Of a stretch of 64,000 nucleotides of DNA, positions 16,742 through 28,026 are shown one piece after another. The stretch's first letter is position 1; each line of letters starts with the position of its first letter. The DNA comes from Marivita sp046592965 (GTDB lineage: Bacteria > Pseudomonadota > Alphaproteobacteria > Rhodobacterales > Rhodobacteraceae): NCBI RefSeq assembly GCF_046592965.1, contig NZ_JBISBV010000002.1, positions 248,001-312,000 of the forward strand, written 5' to 3'. The translations under genes and the position numbers were made by a program. The notes beneath the pieces were generated by a model. The model saw only the letters and a list, made by a program, of their open reading frames with translations. It made no database searches and was not told where the DNA came from.

Positions 16742-17499
16742 GCCTGATCGAGAAAGGCGCGCACCGAGGCTTCGAATTCGCGCGGCTTTTCGGCGTGCAG
16801 CCAATGACCGGCGTTCGGAATTTTGACAAAGCGCGCCTTGGGAAACAATTCCCGGATCTTGGGCCGGTGATCCGGCGTGACATAGTCCGACTGCCCTCCG
16901 GACAGGAACAGCGTCGGCGCCTCGAACGTGTCAGACAGGTCCGGGAACCCCAGCACGTTCTCCATTTGCGCCGCGAGCGTATCAAGGTTGAGCTTCCAGC
17001 GCTTGTTGCGCAGATCGAGCGATTGGGTGAAGAACGCCTGTAGCGTCGGATCCTCGACGTGCGCGGCCAATTGCGCCGACGCGTCCGAGCGTTTCTCGAT
17101 ACGCGTCAGGTCGACCGCGCGCATCGCCTCGATGAATTGCAGTTGCGAATGGGTATAGGTCACCGGCGCGATGTCGGCCACGATCAGGCGGTGCACCAGA
17201 TCGGGACGCGTGATCGCCAAGGTCATCGCCGCCTTGCCGCCCATCGAATGACCGACAACATCCATCGGCGCGTCGTGGGCCTCGATCACCTTGGCCAGAT
17301 CGTCGGCCATGTCTTCGTAGCTGTGGCTGTCGGACCAGAAACTGTCCCCATGATTGCGCAGATCGACCGCGGCAACGGGGCCGCGATCCGAAAGCCTCTT
17401 GCCGATCACACCCCAGTTGCGACCCGACCCGTAAAGGCCGTGGACGATAAGGAGCGGGGCGGCAGGGCCGTCGGAAGGAATTGACAGAGTATTGAGCAT
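16735..17499 (-). CDS. Alpha/beta-fold hydrolase (YbfF-like esterase)
   Basis: 254 residues from the ATG at 17499. The oxyanion region HGLYGSGRNW, the nucleophile elbow VGHSMGGKAA (Ser), the acid in the LSGGQSDYVTPD loop and the catalytic His in NAGHWLHAEKP form a complete triad. The length and LRNHGDS motif match the YbfF/ABHD11-type esterases. Likely cytoplasmic ester or thioester hydrolysis, substrate unknown. Confidence 0.9.
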   Translation of the reverse strand: MLNTLSIPSDGPAAPLLIVHGLYGSGRNWGVIGKRLSDRGPVAAVDLRNHGDSFWSDSHSYEDMADDLAKVIEAHDAPMDVVGHSMGGKAAMTLAITRPDLVHRLIVADIAPVTYTHSQLQFIEAMRAVDLTRIEKRSDASAQLAAHVEDPTLQAFFTQSLDLRNKRWKLNLDTLAAQMENVLGFPDLSDTFEAPTLFLSGGQSDYVTPDHRPKIRELFPKARFVKIPNAGHWLHAEKPREFEASVRAFLDQAQ

Positions 17500-17562
17500 A
17501 TCGCCTGCATACTGCGCGCGCGCGGTCTTGAGCAAGCCTGTGTCGTGTCTTACGACGGTCAA

Positions 17563-17937
17563 ATGGATCGCACCGAGACAGTTCAAGCGCAGGTCGATGG
17601 CCTTCGTGACCTGATGGCAAGCCGCCTTGGTCTGCGGCGTGGATCATTGGCGCGACGATTGGCAAAGGCGGGGCGGCGGTTGCCGGTCAGCGTGCGCAAC
17701 GACATCGCGTCCGTGGCAGCGGCCGAGGAGATGGCGCAGAACCCAAAGCTGGCCGCCCGGCTCGATCCGAAAGACACCTACAGCGCATGTGCCCGGGCAA
17801 CCGCGTTTTTGCAGGCGATCGACGTCAAGGACCGGCGCAAGGGCGTGGCGTTGTCGATTCTGGGCAGTGTCGCCTTCAACGTGTTGGTGGTCATGACGCT
17901 GCTCATCATCGTGTTGCGCTGGCGCGGGTTCGTCTGA
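17563..17937 (+). CDS. Hypothetical protein with one C-terminal membrane helix
   Basis: 124 residues from ATG 17563, or 130 from 17545; neither has a convincing ribosome site. The N-terminal half is basic and helical (MASRLGLRRGSLARRLAKAGRRLP), then VRNDIASVAAAEEMAQNPKLAARLD, and a single C-terminal hydrophobic helix (SILGSVAFNVLVVMTLLIIVLRW). This is a tail-anchored layout with a cytoplasmic domain. Function unknown. Confidence 0.7.
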   Translation: MDRTETVQAQVDGLRDLMASRLGLRRGSLARRLAKAGRRLPVSVRNDIASVAAAEEMAQNPKLAARLDPKDTYSACARATAFLQAIDVKDRRKGVALSILGSVAFNVLVVMTLLIIVLRWRGFV

Positions 17938-17977
17938 CGTCGTTGACGGGCGTCCTCTACACGCTATCTGGCGAAAA

Positions 17978-18643
17978 ATGGAGACAGCACTTGTTATCGG
18001 ATCAAGCGGCGGCATCGGTCATGCAGTGACCACAGCCCTGCGCGAGCGTGGCGTGAACGTCACCGGCCTGTCACGCCGCAAGGATGGCCTCGACGTCACC
18101 GACGAGACCAGTGTGAAGCAGGCTCTGAGCACACTGGACGGCCCATTCGATCTGATTTTCGTGGCGACGGGGGCCTTGGAAATCAACGGCGCAGAGCCTG
18201 AAAAGACGATCAAAACCGTTACCGCGCAGGCCATGATGGACCAGTTCCTGCTGAACACCGTCGGCCCGTCGCTGGTACTGAAGCACGCGGTTCGTCTCTT
18301 GCCGCGACGTGGGCGGTCTGTCTTTGCAGCGCTCTCGGCACGGGTCGGCTCGATCGGCGACAACCGTCTGGGTGGCTGGTACAGCTATCGCACATCCAAG
18401 GCGGCGTTGAACCAGATGGTACACGGCGCGGCGATCGAATTGGGGCGCACTCATAAAGAGCTGATCTGCGTGACGCTTCACCCCGGAACGGTCGAAACGG
18501 CCTTTACCGCGAAATACGCCGACTCTCACCCCACTGTCCCACCTCACGAAGCCGCCGACAACCTGCTGCGCGTGCTGGACGGGTTGAGCGTTCAGCAGAC
18601 CGGCCAGTTCTTTGATTGGCAAGGCAAGACGATTCCGTGGTAA
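17978..18643 (+). CDS. SDR-family NAD(P)-dependent oxidoreductase
   Basis: 221 residues. The nucleotide-binding Rossmann motif is IGSSGGIGHAV (GxxxGxG), and the active-site YxxxK is YSYRTSKAALNQ with Ser upstream (ALSARVGS). It resembles the CsgA-like short SDRs. Its last codons overlap the start of the photolyase gene, so the two are probably translated together; SDR genes are commonly adjacent to photolyase/cryptochrome genes in alphaproteobacteria. Substrate unknown. Confidence 0.9.
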   Translation: METALVIGSSGGIGHAVTTALRERGVNVTGLSRRKDGLDVTDETSVKQALSTLDGPFDLIFVATGALEINGAEPEKTIKTVTAQAMMDQFLLNTVGPSLVLKHAVRLLPRRGRSVFAALSARVGSIGDNRLGGWYSYRTSKAALNQMVHGAAIELGRTHKELICVTLHPGTVETAFTAKYADSHPTVPPHEAADNLLRVLDGLSVQQTGQFFDWQGKTIPW

Positions 18644-20159
18644 AGCGTCTTGTTCTCGTGCTCGGCGATCAGGTGTCCGACAGCCTCTCGGCCTTGCAGA
18701 AGGCAGATAAAGAGAGCGACGTGATCGTCATGGGGGAGGTGTCCGACGAGGCCACCTATGTGCAGCATCATCCCAAGAAGATCGCCTTCATCTTTGCCGC
18801 GATGCGCAAATTCGCGGCGCGTCTGCGCGATGATGGCTGGGACGTTCGCTATACCCGATTGGACGAGTCCGACAATGCCGGCTCCATTCCCGGTGAATTG
18901 CTGCGCCGCGCGGACGAGACCGGCACGTCGGAGGTGATTGCCACGCAACCCGGCGAATGGCGGCTGATCCAGGCGCTTGAGGACATGCCGCTGAAGCTAA
19001 CAATGCTACCGGATACGCGGTTCATCAGCACGCAGGCCGAATTTGACTCCTGGGCCGATGGCCGCAAGACGCTGCGGATGGAGTATTTCTACCGCGAGAT
19101 GCGCCGCAAGACGGGGCTTTTGATGGACGGCGATGAGCCGGAGGGGGGTCAGTGGAACTACGACGCCGAAAACCGCAAACCCGCGCCAGACGACATCGCG
19201 TTCAGCGGGCCGATGCAATTCACGCCCGATGACACCGTCAACGACGTGCTCGATCTCGTCGAGGCGCGGTTCGGCAATTCCTTCGGCACGCTGCGGCCCT
19301 TCTCGTTCGGCACCGACCAGACGCAAGCCCGCCGTGCGCTGACGCATTTCATCACCTACGCCCTGCCACGGTTCGGCGATTATCAGGACGCGATGCTGAA
19401 CGACAATCGCTTCCTCTATCACGCGCTGGTGTCGCCGTATCTCAATGTCGGATTGCTGGACCCGATGGAAGTGTGCCGCGCTGCGGAGGCGGCGTATTAC
19501 GAGGGCCACGCGCCACTGAACGCGGTCGAAGGCTTCATCCGCCAAATCCTCGGTTGGCGCGAATATGTGCGCGGCATCTATTTCCGCGAAGGCCCCGATT
19601 ATCCACGCCGCAACGCGCTCAACCATCAGCGCGGCTTGCCCGATTTCTACTGGAGCGGCGATACGGATATGAATTGCCTGTCCAAGGCAATCACGCAGAC
19701 CGCCGAGGAAGCCTATGCCCATCATATCCAGCGCTTGATGGTGACGGGCAATTTCGCGCTTCTGGCCGGTGTGAACCCGCATGAAGTGCATGAATGGTAC
19801 TTGCGCGTCTATATCGACGCCTTCGAATGGGTCGAAGCACCCAACACCGTGGGCATGAGCCAGTTCGCCGACGGCGGCATCATCGCGTCAAAACCCTATG
19901 TATCCTCGGGTGCCTACATCAACCGGATGTCGGATTACTGCAAATCCTGCCGCTACAAGGTGCAGGACAAGACCGGCGAGGATGCCTGCCCGTTCAACGT
20001 GCTTTACTGGAAATTTCTGGATCGCCACGCGGACCGCTTCCGCGACAACAACCGGATGAACCGGATTTATGCCAACTGGTCCCGCATGGACGACGATCGC
20101 AAAGCTGCGATCCTCGCCGATGCCGATGCCTTTCTCGACAAGCTGGGCCGCGAACGGGT

Positions 20160-20163
<4 letters not shown>
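18637..20163 (+). CDS. phrB: Iron-sulfur bacterial cryptochrome/(6-4) photolyase (PhrB type)
   Basis: About 508 residues from GTG 18637 (VVKRLVLVLGDQ), a length that matches PhrB; an upstream TTG at 18616 is possible. The four cysteines that bind a [4Fe-4S] cluster in this family are visible: one in DMNCLSKAI and three in YCKSCRY...ACPFN (C-x2-C-x12-C). FAD-pocket residues lie in MVTGNFALLAGVNPHEVHEW and the MSQFADGG region. It repairs (6-4) photoproducts or acts as a blue-light receptor, with FAD and a ribolumazine antenna. It overlaps the SDR gene upstream by 7 bp and the convergent maeB by 4 bp. Confidence 0.93.
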
Positions 20164-22439
<2,276 letters not shown>

Positions 22440-22526
22440 GGTATCCCCCCAAAGGTTTGGTTCAGAGGTAAACCACATTGTGACAGAGGGGAAGAGTCCC
22501 GCTTGGACGACAGTGACGCAAGGCGC

Positions 22527-22718
22527 TCAGCCGAGATATTCCTCAAGATGGGCAATGCGGCGTTCTGCCTGTCGTCGCGTCAGGCTCCCATCGAATGGCT
22601 CGTCGGCGCGCGATGTCAAGTCGCGCAGCTTAACCGCTTGTTCCTCGGTCATTTTCTCTTCGGGGTCGGGGCCCAATCCCAGATCCGGATCAAGGGCGAC
22701 GCTGTTTTGCAGGGGCAT
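22527..22718 (-). CDS. DUF3072 domain-containing small protein
   Basis: 63 residues. The C-terminal two thirds, EKMTEEQAVKLRDLTSRADEPFDGSLTRRQAERRIAHLE in outline, fits DUF3072 (MTxxQxxxLxxLxxxAxExFDxxLTxxxAxxxI). Small, soluble and acidic; function unknown. It lies between maeB and the nucleoside operon. Confidence 0.8.
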   Translation of the reverse strand: MPLQNSVALDPDLGLGPDPEEKMTEEQAVKLRDLTSRADEPFDGSLTRRQAERRIAHLEEYLG

Positions 22719-22833
22719 TGCAAGTCTCCTTTTCTGGTTGTTTAACGCAAGCGTCTCGCCGGGGTTCCAGCCAGCCCTTGCAATCGGGCGCGCGGACTCG
22801 CAATCTTGCGGGCCAGATCACGAGAGGCCAGTT

Positions 22834-23226
22834 ATGGATTTGAAAGCGGCAGCGCGGGCGGTCAGGGACAACGCACATGCGCCCTATTCCAACTTCAAGG
22901 TCGGCGCGGCCTTGCGCACGGCGTCGGGCAAGGTGTTCGTCGGCTGCAACGTCGAGAACGTCGCCTATCCCGAAGGCACCTGCGCCGAAGCCGGTGCTAT
23001 CGCCGCGATGGTCGCCGCCGGAGAGCGCGAGATCGCCGAGGCTTACGTCATCGCAGACAGCCCCGATCCGGTGCCGCCCTGCGGTGGGTGCCGTCAGAAG
23101 CTGGCCGAATTTGCCGGTCGCGATGTGCCGGTTACACTTGCCACGACGAGCGGGTCGGAACGCCAGACAACCGTGGGCACCCTCTTGCCCGGCGCGTTCG
23201 GTGCGGGCCACATGGAGCGCCGCTGA
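22834..23226 (+). CDS. cdd: Cytidine deaminase
   Basis: 130 residues, homotetrameric type. It converts cytidine and deoxycytidine to uridine and deoxyuridine. The zinc site and catalytic Glu are visible in GTCAEAGAI (Cys-Ala-Glu) and PPCGGCRQ (two Cys). First gene of a five-gene nucleoside salvage operon; its TGA overlaps the deoA ATG by one base (TGATG). Confidence 0.96.
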   Translation: MDLKAAARAVRDNAHAPYSNFKVGAALRTASGKVFVGCNVENVAYPEGTCAEAGAIAAMVAAGEREIAEAYVIADSPDPVPPCGGCRQKLAEFAGRDVPVTLATTSGSERQTTVGTLLPGAFGAGHMERR

Positions 23227-24515
23227 TGGATGCGCGCAGTGTGATTGCCAGCCTGCGCCGGGGTGACACGGTGGAGGCGGATGCGCTCGCGTGGTTCGCG
23301 CGCGGATTGGCGGATGGTGGCGTCAGCGACGCGCAGGCCGGAGCCTTCGCGATGGGGGTGTGCATCAACGGTCTGGGCGACGCGGGCCGCGCCGCACTCA
23401 CCACGGCCATGCGCGACAGCGGCAAAGTCTTGCGCTGGGATCTGGACGCGCCGGTGCTCGACAAGCACTCAACCGGCGGCGTGGGAGATTGTGTCAGCCT
23501 TGTTCTGGCCCCGGCGCTTGCGGCCTGTGGCGTCTATGTGCCGATGATCTCGGGGCGCGGTCTGGGTCACACGGGTGGTACGCTCGACAAGCTCGAGTCG
23601 ATTCCAGGGTATCGCACGGATCTCAGCGAAGACCAGTTCCGTCAGGTTGTCAGCGATGTCGGTTGCGCCATCGTCAGCGCCAGCGCCGATATCGCGCCAG
23701 CCGACAAACGGCTATACGCGATCCGCGATGTGACGGCGACGGTGGACAGCCTCGATCTGATCACCGCGTCGATCCTGTCGAAAAAGCTGGCCGCCGGGCT
23801 GGACGGGCTGGTGCTCGACGTGAAATGCGGCTCGGGTGCATTCATGAAATCGCGTGACGATGCCCGCGCGCTGGCCCGCGCCTTGGTGGATACCGCCAAC
23901 GCGACCGGCTGCCCGACCTCGGCGCTCATCACCGACATGTCGCAACCCCTGGCGCCAAGCCTCGGCAACGCGCTTGAGGTCATCGAGGTGATGCGGGTTC
24001 TGACCGGCACCTCATCCGGGCGACTGGCGGATCTGGCGATCGAGCTTGGCGGCGCGGTGTTGCAAAGCGCTGGCATCGACAATGGAACAGACAAGCTGCG
24101 TCAGGCACTTGCATCGGGTGCTGCCGCGGAAACCTTCGCCAGAATGGTGGCGATGATGGGCGGACCTGTGCGGTTTGTCGAAGACTGGGCGCGTTTCCTG
24201 CCCGAAGCGCCGGTCATCCGCGAAGTGCCCGCCCCGGCGTCCGGAACAATCGCCAGTATCGACGGCGAGGCGCTGGGCCTCGCGGTGGTGGCGCTCGGCG
24301 GGGGGCGGCAGGTGGAAACCGACCGCGTCAATCCGGCTGTCGGTCTCAGCGATGTGGTCTCGCTTGGCGACACGGTCACCAAGGGTCAGCCGCTGGCCCG
24401 CGTCCACGCCTCGCGCGAAAGCCGGGCCGACGACGCTGTAAACGCCGTGGTGTCGGCAATTTCGATCGGGGCGGCCACTTCCCATCCCTCTTTGGTTCAG
24501 GAGCACATCACATGA
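23226..24515 (+). CDS. deoA: Thymidine phosphorylase
   Basis: 429 residues. It splits thymidine and phosphate into thymine and deoxyribose 1-phosphate. The signature SGRGLGHTGGTLDKLE, the phosphate loop DKHSTGGVGD and the C-terminal domain (PAPASGTIASID) are all present. The product feeds phosphopentomutase, encoded next. The stop overlaps deoB by 4 bp (ATGA). Confidence 0.96.
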   Translation: MDARSVIASLRRGDTVEADALAWFARGLADGGVSDAQAGAFAMGVCINGLGDAGRAALTTAMRDSGKVLRWDLDAPVLDKHSTGGVGDCVSLVLAPALAACGVYVPMISGRGLGHTGGTLDKLESIPGYRTDLSEDQFRQVVSDVGCAIVSASADIAPADKRLYAIRDVTATVDSLDLITASILSKKLAAGLDGLVLDVKCGSGAFMKSRDDARALARALVDTANATGCPTSALITDMSQPLAPSLGNALEVIEVMRVLTGTSSGRLADLAIELGGAVLQSAGIDNGTDKLRQALASGAAAETFARMVAMMGGPVRFVEDWARFLPEAPVIREVPAPASGTIASIDGEALGLAVVALGGGRQVETDRVNPAVGLSDVVSLGDTVTKGQPLARVHASRESRADDAVNAVVSAISIGAATSHPSLVQEHIT

Positions 24516-25720
24516 GCCGTGCATTTCTTGTCGTCATGGATTCCGTCGGTATCGGAGGAGCGCCGGACGCGGGCGAATTCTTCAACGACACCACACCTGA
24601 TACCGGCGCGAGCACCGTGTTGCACATCGCCCAGGCCTGCGCGCGCGGCGAGGCGGAGGAGGGGCGGAGCGGCCCGCTGACCCTGCCGCATCTCGATGCG
24701 CTGGGGCTTGGCCGTGCGCTGACGCTGGCCTGCGGCGAGGTTGCGCCGGGGCTGGACGCCGTGCCAACCGGGCGCTGGGCCGCCGCGACCGAAGTGTCGC
24801 GCGGCAAGGACACGCCCTCGGGCCATTGGGAACTGGCGGGCCTGCCCGTGCCGTGGGAATGGACCTATCTGCCCGACACGCAGCCGTCCTTCCCGCCCGA
24901 CATCACCGCTCGCATCTGCGAATTGGCGGGCACCGACGGCATCCTTGGCAATTGTCACAGCAACGGCGTGAAGGTGATCGAGACGTTCGGCGAAGAGCAC
25001 ATGCGCACCGGCGAACCGATCTGCTACACCTCCGCCGACAGCGTGTTGCAAATCGCGGCACATGAAGAGACCTTCGGCCTCGACCGTCTGCTGACGCTTT
25101 GCAAAGACCTTGCCCCGATGATGCATGAACGCCGCATCGGGCGGGTGATCGCACGCCCCTTTGTCGGCGCGCCGGGCGATTTCGAACGCACGGCGAACCG
25201 GCGCGACTTTGCCATTGAACCGCCTGCGCCGGTGTTGACAAACTGGGTGCAGGACGCGGGCCAAGCCGTTATCGCGATTGGCAAAATTGGAGACATCTTT
25301 TCGATGTCGGGCATCGACGAGGTTCACAAGGGCCCGGATGACAAACTGATGCGCGATCTCGCGCAACAGATCGAGACCGCCCCCGACGGAGCACTGGTCT
25401 TCGCCAATTTCGTCGAGTTCGACAGCAAATACGGCCACCGCCGCGATGTGTCGGGCTATGCGCGGGCGCTTGAATGGTTTGATGGCGAGCTTGGCAAGCT
25501 GCTGGCGCAATTGCGCGACACGGACCTGTTGCTCATCACCGCCGATCATGGCAACGACCCGACCTGGATCGGATCGGACCACACCCGCGAGCGGGTGCCG
25601 GTTCTGATCGCCGGTGCGGGCACCGGCGAAATCGGACATATCGGATTCGTGGATGTGGCCGCGACAATCGCGACGCATCTCGGCGTCAAGGGGCAAGGGC
25701 AGGGACGGAATATCTTATGA
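24512..25720 (+). CDS. deoB: Phosphopentomutase
   Basis: 402 residues, alkaline phosphatase superfamily. It interconverts (deoxy)ribose 1-phosphate and 5-phosphate, so deoxyribose can enter central metabolism. Metal-site motifs are visible at the N-terminus (VMDSVGIGGAPDA), at TSADSVLQIAAHE and near the C-terminus (LLITADHGNDPTW, DHTRERVPVL). Overlaps deoA and add by 4 bp each. Confidence 0.96.
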   Translation: MSRAFLVVMDSVGIGGAPDAGEFFNDTTPDTGASTVLHIAQACARGEAEEGRSGPLTLPHLDALGLGRALTLACGEVAPGLDAVPTGRWAAATEVSRGKDTPSGHWELAGLPVPWEWTYLPDTQPSFPPDITARICELAGTDGILGNCHSNGVKVIETFGEEHMRTGEPICYTSADSVLQIAAHEETFGLDRLLTLCKDLAPMMHERRIGRVIARPFVGAPGDFERTANRRDFAIEPPAPVLTNWVQDAGQAVIAIGKIGDIFSMSGIDEVHKGPDDKLMRDLAQQIETAPDGALVFANFVEFDSKYGHRRDVSGYARALEWFDGELGKLLAQLRDTDLLLITADHGNDPTWIGSDHTRERVPVLIAGAGTGEIGHIGFVDVAATIATHLGVKGQGQGRNIL

Positions 25721-26724
25721 TGAACGAAGACGAGTTGCACAATATCACACGCCTTCCCAAGGTTGAATTGCACCTGCACCACGAAGGCGCAGCCCCGCCT
25801 GCCTTCATTCGCGGGCTGGCGCAGGAAAAGTCGGTCAACCTCGACGGCGTGTTCGCGCCTGACGGAAGTTACGCGTTTCGCGATTTCGTACATTTTCTGA
25901 GCGTCTATGAGGCGGCGACGCAAGTGCTGCGAACGCCCGACGATTACGCGCGTCTGACCACAGCGCTGCTGGAGGAATGCGCGGCCAACGACGTGATCTA
26001 TCTGGAATCCTTCATCTCCCCCGATTTCTGCGGCGGCGGCGATGTGGGGGCGTGGCGCGAATACCTGCATGCCATTCAGGAAGCCGCAGACGCGGCGGAA
26101 CGCGATCACGGCATCATCCTGCGTGGCATCGTCACCTGCATCCGCCATTTCGGACCGGAGATTGCCAAGGCCTCGGCGCGCTGCGCGGTGGAAACCGCTG
26201 GTGACTGGATCGTCGGCTTCGGCATGGGTGGCGACGAAAACAAGGGCGAGCAGAAGGATTTCGCCTACAGTTTCGACATGGCGCGCGAAGCCGGGCTGCA
26301 CCTGACGACCCACGCAGGAGAATGGGGCGGCGCAAAATCGGTGCGCGACGCGGTGCAGGATCTTGGCGTCGAACGTGTGGGACACGGCGTTCAGGCCATC
26401 GACGACCCGGCACTGGTGGACCTGCTCGTCGAAAAGGGCATTACCCTTGAAGTTTGCCCCGGTTCCAACGTCGCCTTGAACGTCTACCCGAACCTTGGCG
26501 CGCATCCGATTGAAAAGCTGCGACAAAGCGGCGTCAAGGTGACCGTCTCCACCGACGATCCGCCGTTCTTTCACACCACGATGCGCGATGAGTATTTCAA
26601 CCTCGCGCGCACCTTTGGCTGGGATGCGTCTGTTTTCAAAGAAATAAACGAAACCGCTGCCAACGCGGCGTTTTGCGACGACGGCACCCGCAAGCGGGTT
26701 CTCGAACAATTGGAGCGCACATGA
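25717..26724 (+). CDS. add: Adenosine deaminase
   Basis: 335 residues. Zinc ligands are in VELHLHHEGA (HxH) near the start, the THAGEWGG loop, and the C-terminal VSTDDPPFF Asp pair; the catalytic Glu is in HAGE. VCPGSNVALN is also a family motif. It hydrolyses adenosine and deoxyadenosine to inosine and deoxyinosine. The family includes adenine deaminases of the same fold, but the salvage context favours adenosine. Overlaps deoB and upp by ATGA. Confidence 0.93.
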   Translation: MMNEDELHNITRLPKVELHLHHEGAAPPAFIRGLAQEKSVNLDGVFAPDGSYAFRDFVHFLSVYEAATQVLRTPDDYARLTTALLEECAANDVIYLESFISPDFCGGGDVGAWREYLHAIQEAADAAERDHGIILRGIVTCIRHFGPEIAKASARCAVETAGDWIVGFGMGGDENKGEQKDFAYSFDMAREAGLHLTTHAGEWGGAKSVRDAVQDLGVERVGHGVQAIDDPALVDLLVEKGITLEVCPGSNVALNVYPNLGAHPIEKLRQSGVKVTVSTDDPPFFHTTMRDEYFNLARTFGWDASVFKEINETAANAAFCDDGTRKRVLEQLERT

Positions 26725-27353
26725 CCGATCACCTGACCATCGTTGACCATCCGCTGGTGCAGCACAAGCTGAGCCTGATGCGCGAAAAGGACACGTCGAC
26801 CAAATCCTTCCGCCAATTGCTACGCGAAATCAGTCACCTGCTGGCTTACGAAGTCACGCGCGGCCTGCCGTTGACCACCAAGCGGATCGAAACGCCGATG
26901 TGCGAGATGGACGCTCCGGTGATCGACGGCAAAAAGCTGGCGCTGATCTCGATCCTGCGCGCGGGCAACGGGTTGCTCGATGGAATCCTCGAACTGATCC
27001 CGGCGGCGCGGGTCGGGTTCGTGGGGCTTTACCGCGATGAGGCGACACTCAAGCCGGTGCAATATTATTTCAAAGTGCCCACCCAGCTTGAAGAGCGCGT
27101 GACCATCGTGGTCGATCCGATGCTGGCCACCGGCAACAGCTCAGTCGCGGCCGTTGACCTGATGAAGCAGGCGGGCGCAAACAACATCATCTTCCTGTGC
27201 CTTCTGGCGGCCCCCGAAGGCGTGGCCCGCATGAAAGAGGCCCACCCCGACGTTCCCATCATCACCGCCTCCCTCGACGACAGCCTTGATGAGCGCGGCT
27301 ATATCGTTCCCGGCCTCGGCGATGCGGGCGACCGGATGTTCGGCACCAAATAG
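26721..27353 (+). CDS. upp: Uracil phosphoribosyltransferase
   Basis: 210 residues from ATG 26721. The PRPP-binding loop is VDPMLATGNSSV, and the uracil-binding tail is YIVPGLGDAGDRMFGTK. It makes UMP from uracil and PRPP, completing pyrimidine salvage after deamination and phosphorolysis. Last gene of the operon; I see no strong terminator directly after it. Confidence 0.97.
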   Translation: MTDHLTIVDHPLVQHKLSLMREKDTSTKSFRQLLREISHLLAYEVTRGLPLTTKRIETPMCEMDAPVIDGKKLALISILRAGNGLLDGILELIPAARVGFVGLYRDEATLKPVQYYFKVPTQLEERVTIVVDPMLATGNSSVAAVDLMKQAGANNIIFLCLLAAPEGVARMKEAHPDVPIITASLDDSLDERGYIVPGLGDAGDRMFGTK

Positions 27354-27411
27354 CGCTTTACATACAAAGGGCTGGCAGGCAGTCTTGGCCCACATCTGTG
27401 GGGACAGACAT

Positions 27412-28026
27412 ATGACGGCATTCAAACTGACCGCCTTGGCCGTGTTGGCCTTGGCTGTGTTCAGCACATCCGAGGCGGGTGCGCAAAACCTGCGCGCGGT
27501 CGGGCCGCCCGCCGAATTTCCGCCATCGGGCTTCGAGGGTCGTCAGTATGTCGACAGCCGCGGCTGTGTGTATGTGCGCGCCGGGGTGGACGACGCGGTG
27601 AACTGGGTGCCGCGGGTGTCGCGCGACCGCAAGTTGATTTGCGGCCAGCAGCCGACACTTGCGTCACGCACCGCGCAGGCGCAGCCCGCGCCGGTCGTCA
27701 TCACGCCGCAGCGCATCGTGCCGGGCGTGCCGGACCGCCGCGTCCAGGGCGCGAAGTTCGGCGGCACCAAACGCGTGGTCGAGCAGCGGATCGTTCCCAA
27801 ACACGTCTATCAGTCGCAAGGCGACACCCTGCCGCCAGTGCCCAAAGGGTACAAACCGGCCTGGGAGGATGACCGGCTGAACCCGCATCGGGCGCATATG
27901 ACCCGTAAGGGCTATGCCTCGACCCAGCAGGTCTGGAGCAACACCGTGCCGCGCCGCTCGATCAGTGGCGGGCAGGCGATCAAGACACCCAGGATCGTGG
28001 GGCGTGGCAAAGGGTTGGGTCACTGA
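27412..28026 (+). CDS. Hypothetical exported protein, like the N-terminal part of SPOR-domain proteins
   Basis: 204 residues from ATG 27412 with a signal peptide (FKLTALAVLALAVFSTSEAGA). The region FPPSGFEGRQYVDSRGCVYVRAGVDDAVNWVPRVSRDRKLICGQQP is a pattern found in Rhodobacteraceae proteins that end in a peptidoglycan-binding SPOR domain. Here the C-terminus is Arg/Gly/Pro-rich and I see no SPOR fold, so the protein could be a shortened relative. Likely periplasmic or envelope-associated. It ends one base before a convergent gene. Confidence 0.75.
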   Translation: MTAFKLTALAVLALAVFSTSEAGAQNLRAVGPPAEFPPSGFEGRQYVDSRGCVYVRAGVDDAVNWVPRVSRDRKLICGQQPTLASRTAQAQPAPVVITPQRIVPGVPDRRVQGAKFGGTKRVVEQRIVPKHVYQSQGDTLPPVPKGYKPAWEDDRLNPHRAHMTRKGYASTQQVWSNTVPRRSISGGQAIKTPRIVGRGKGLGH

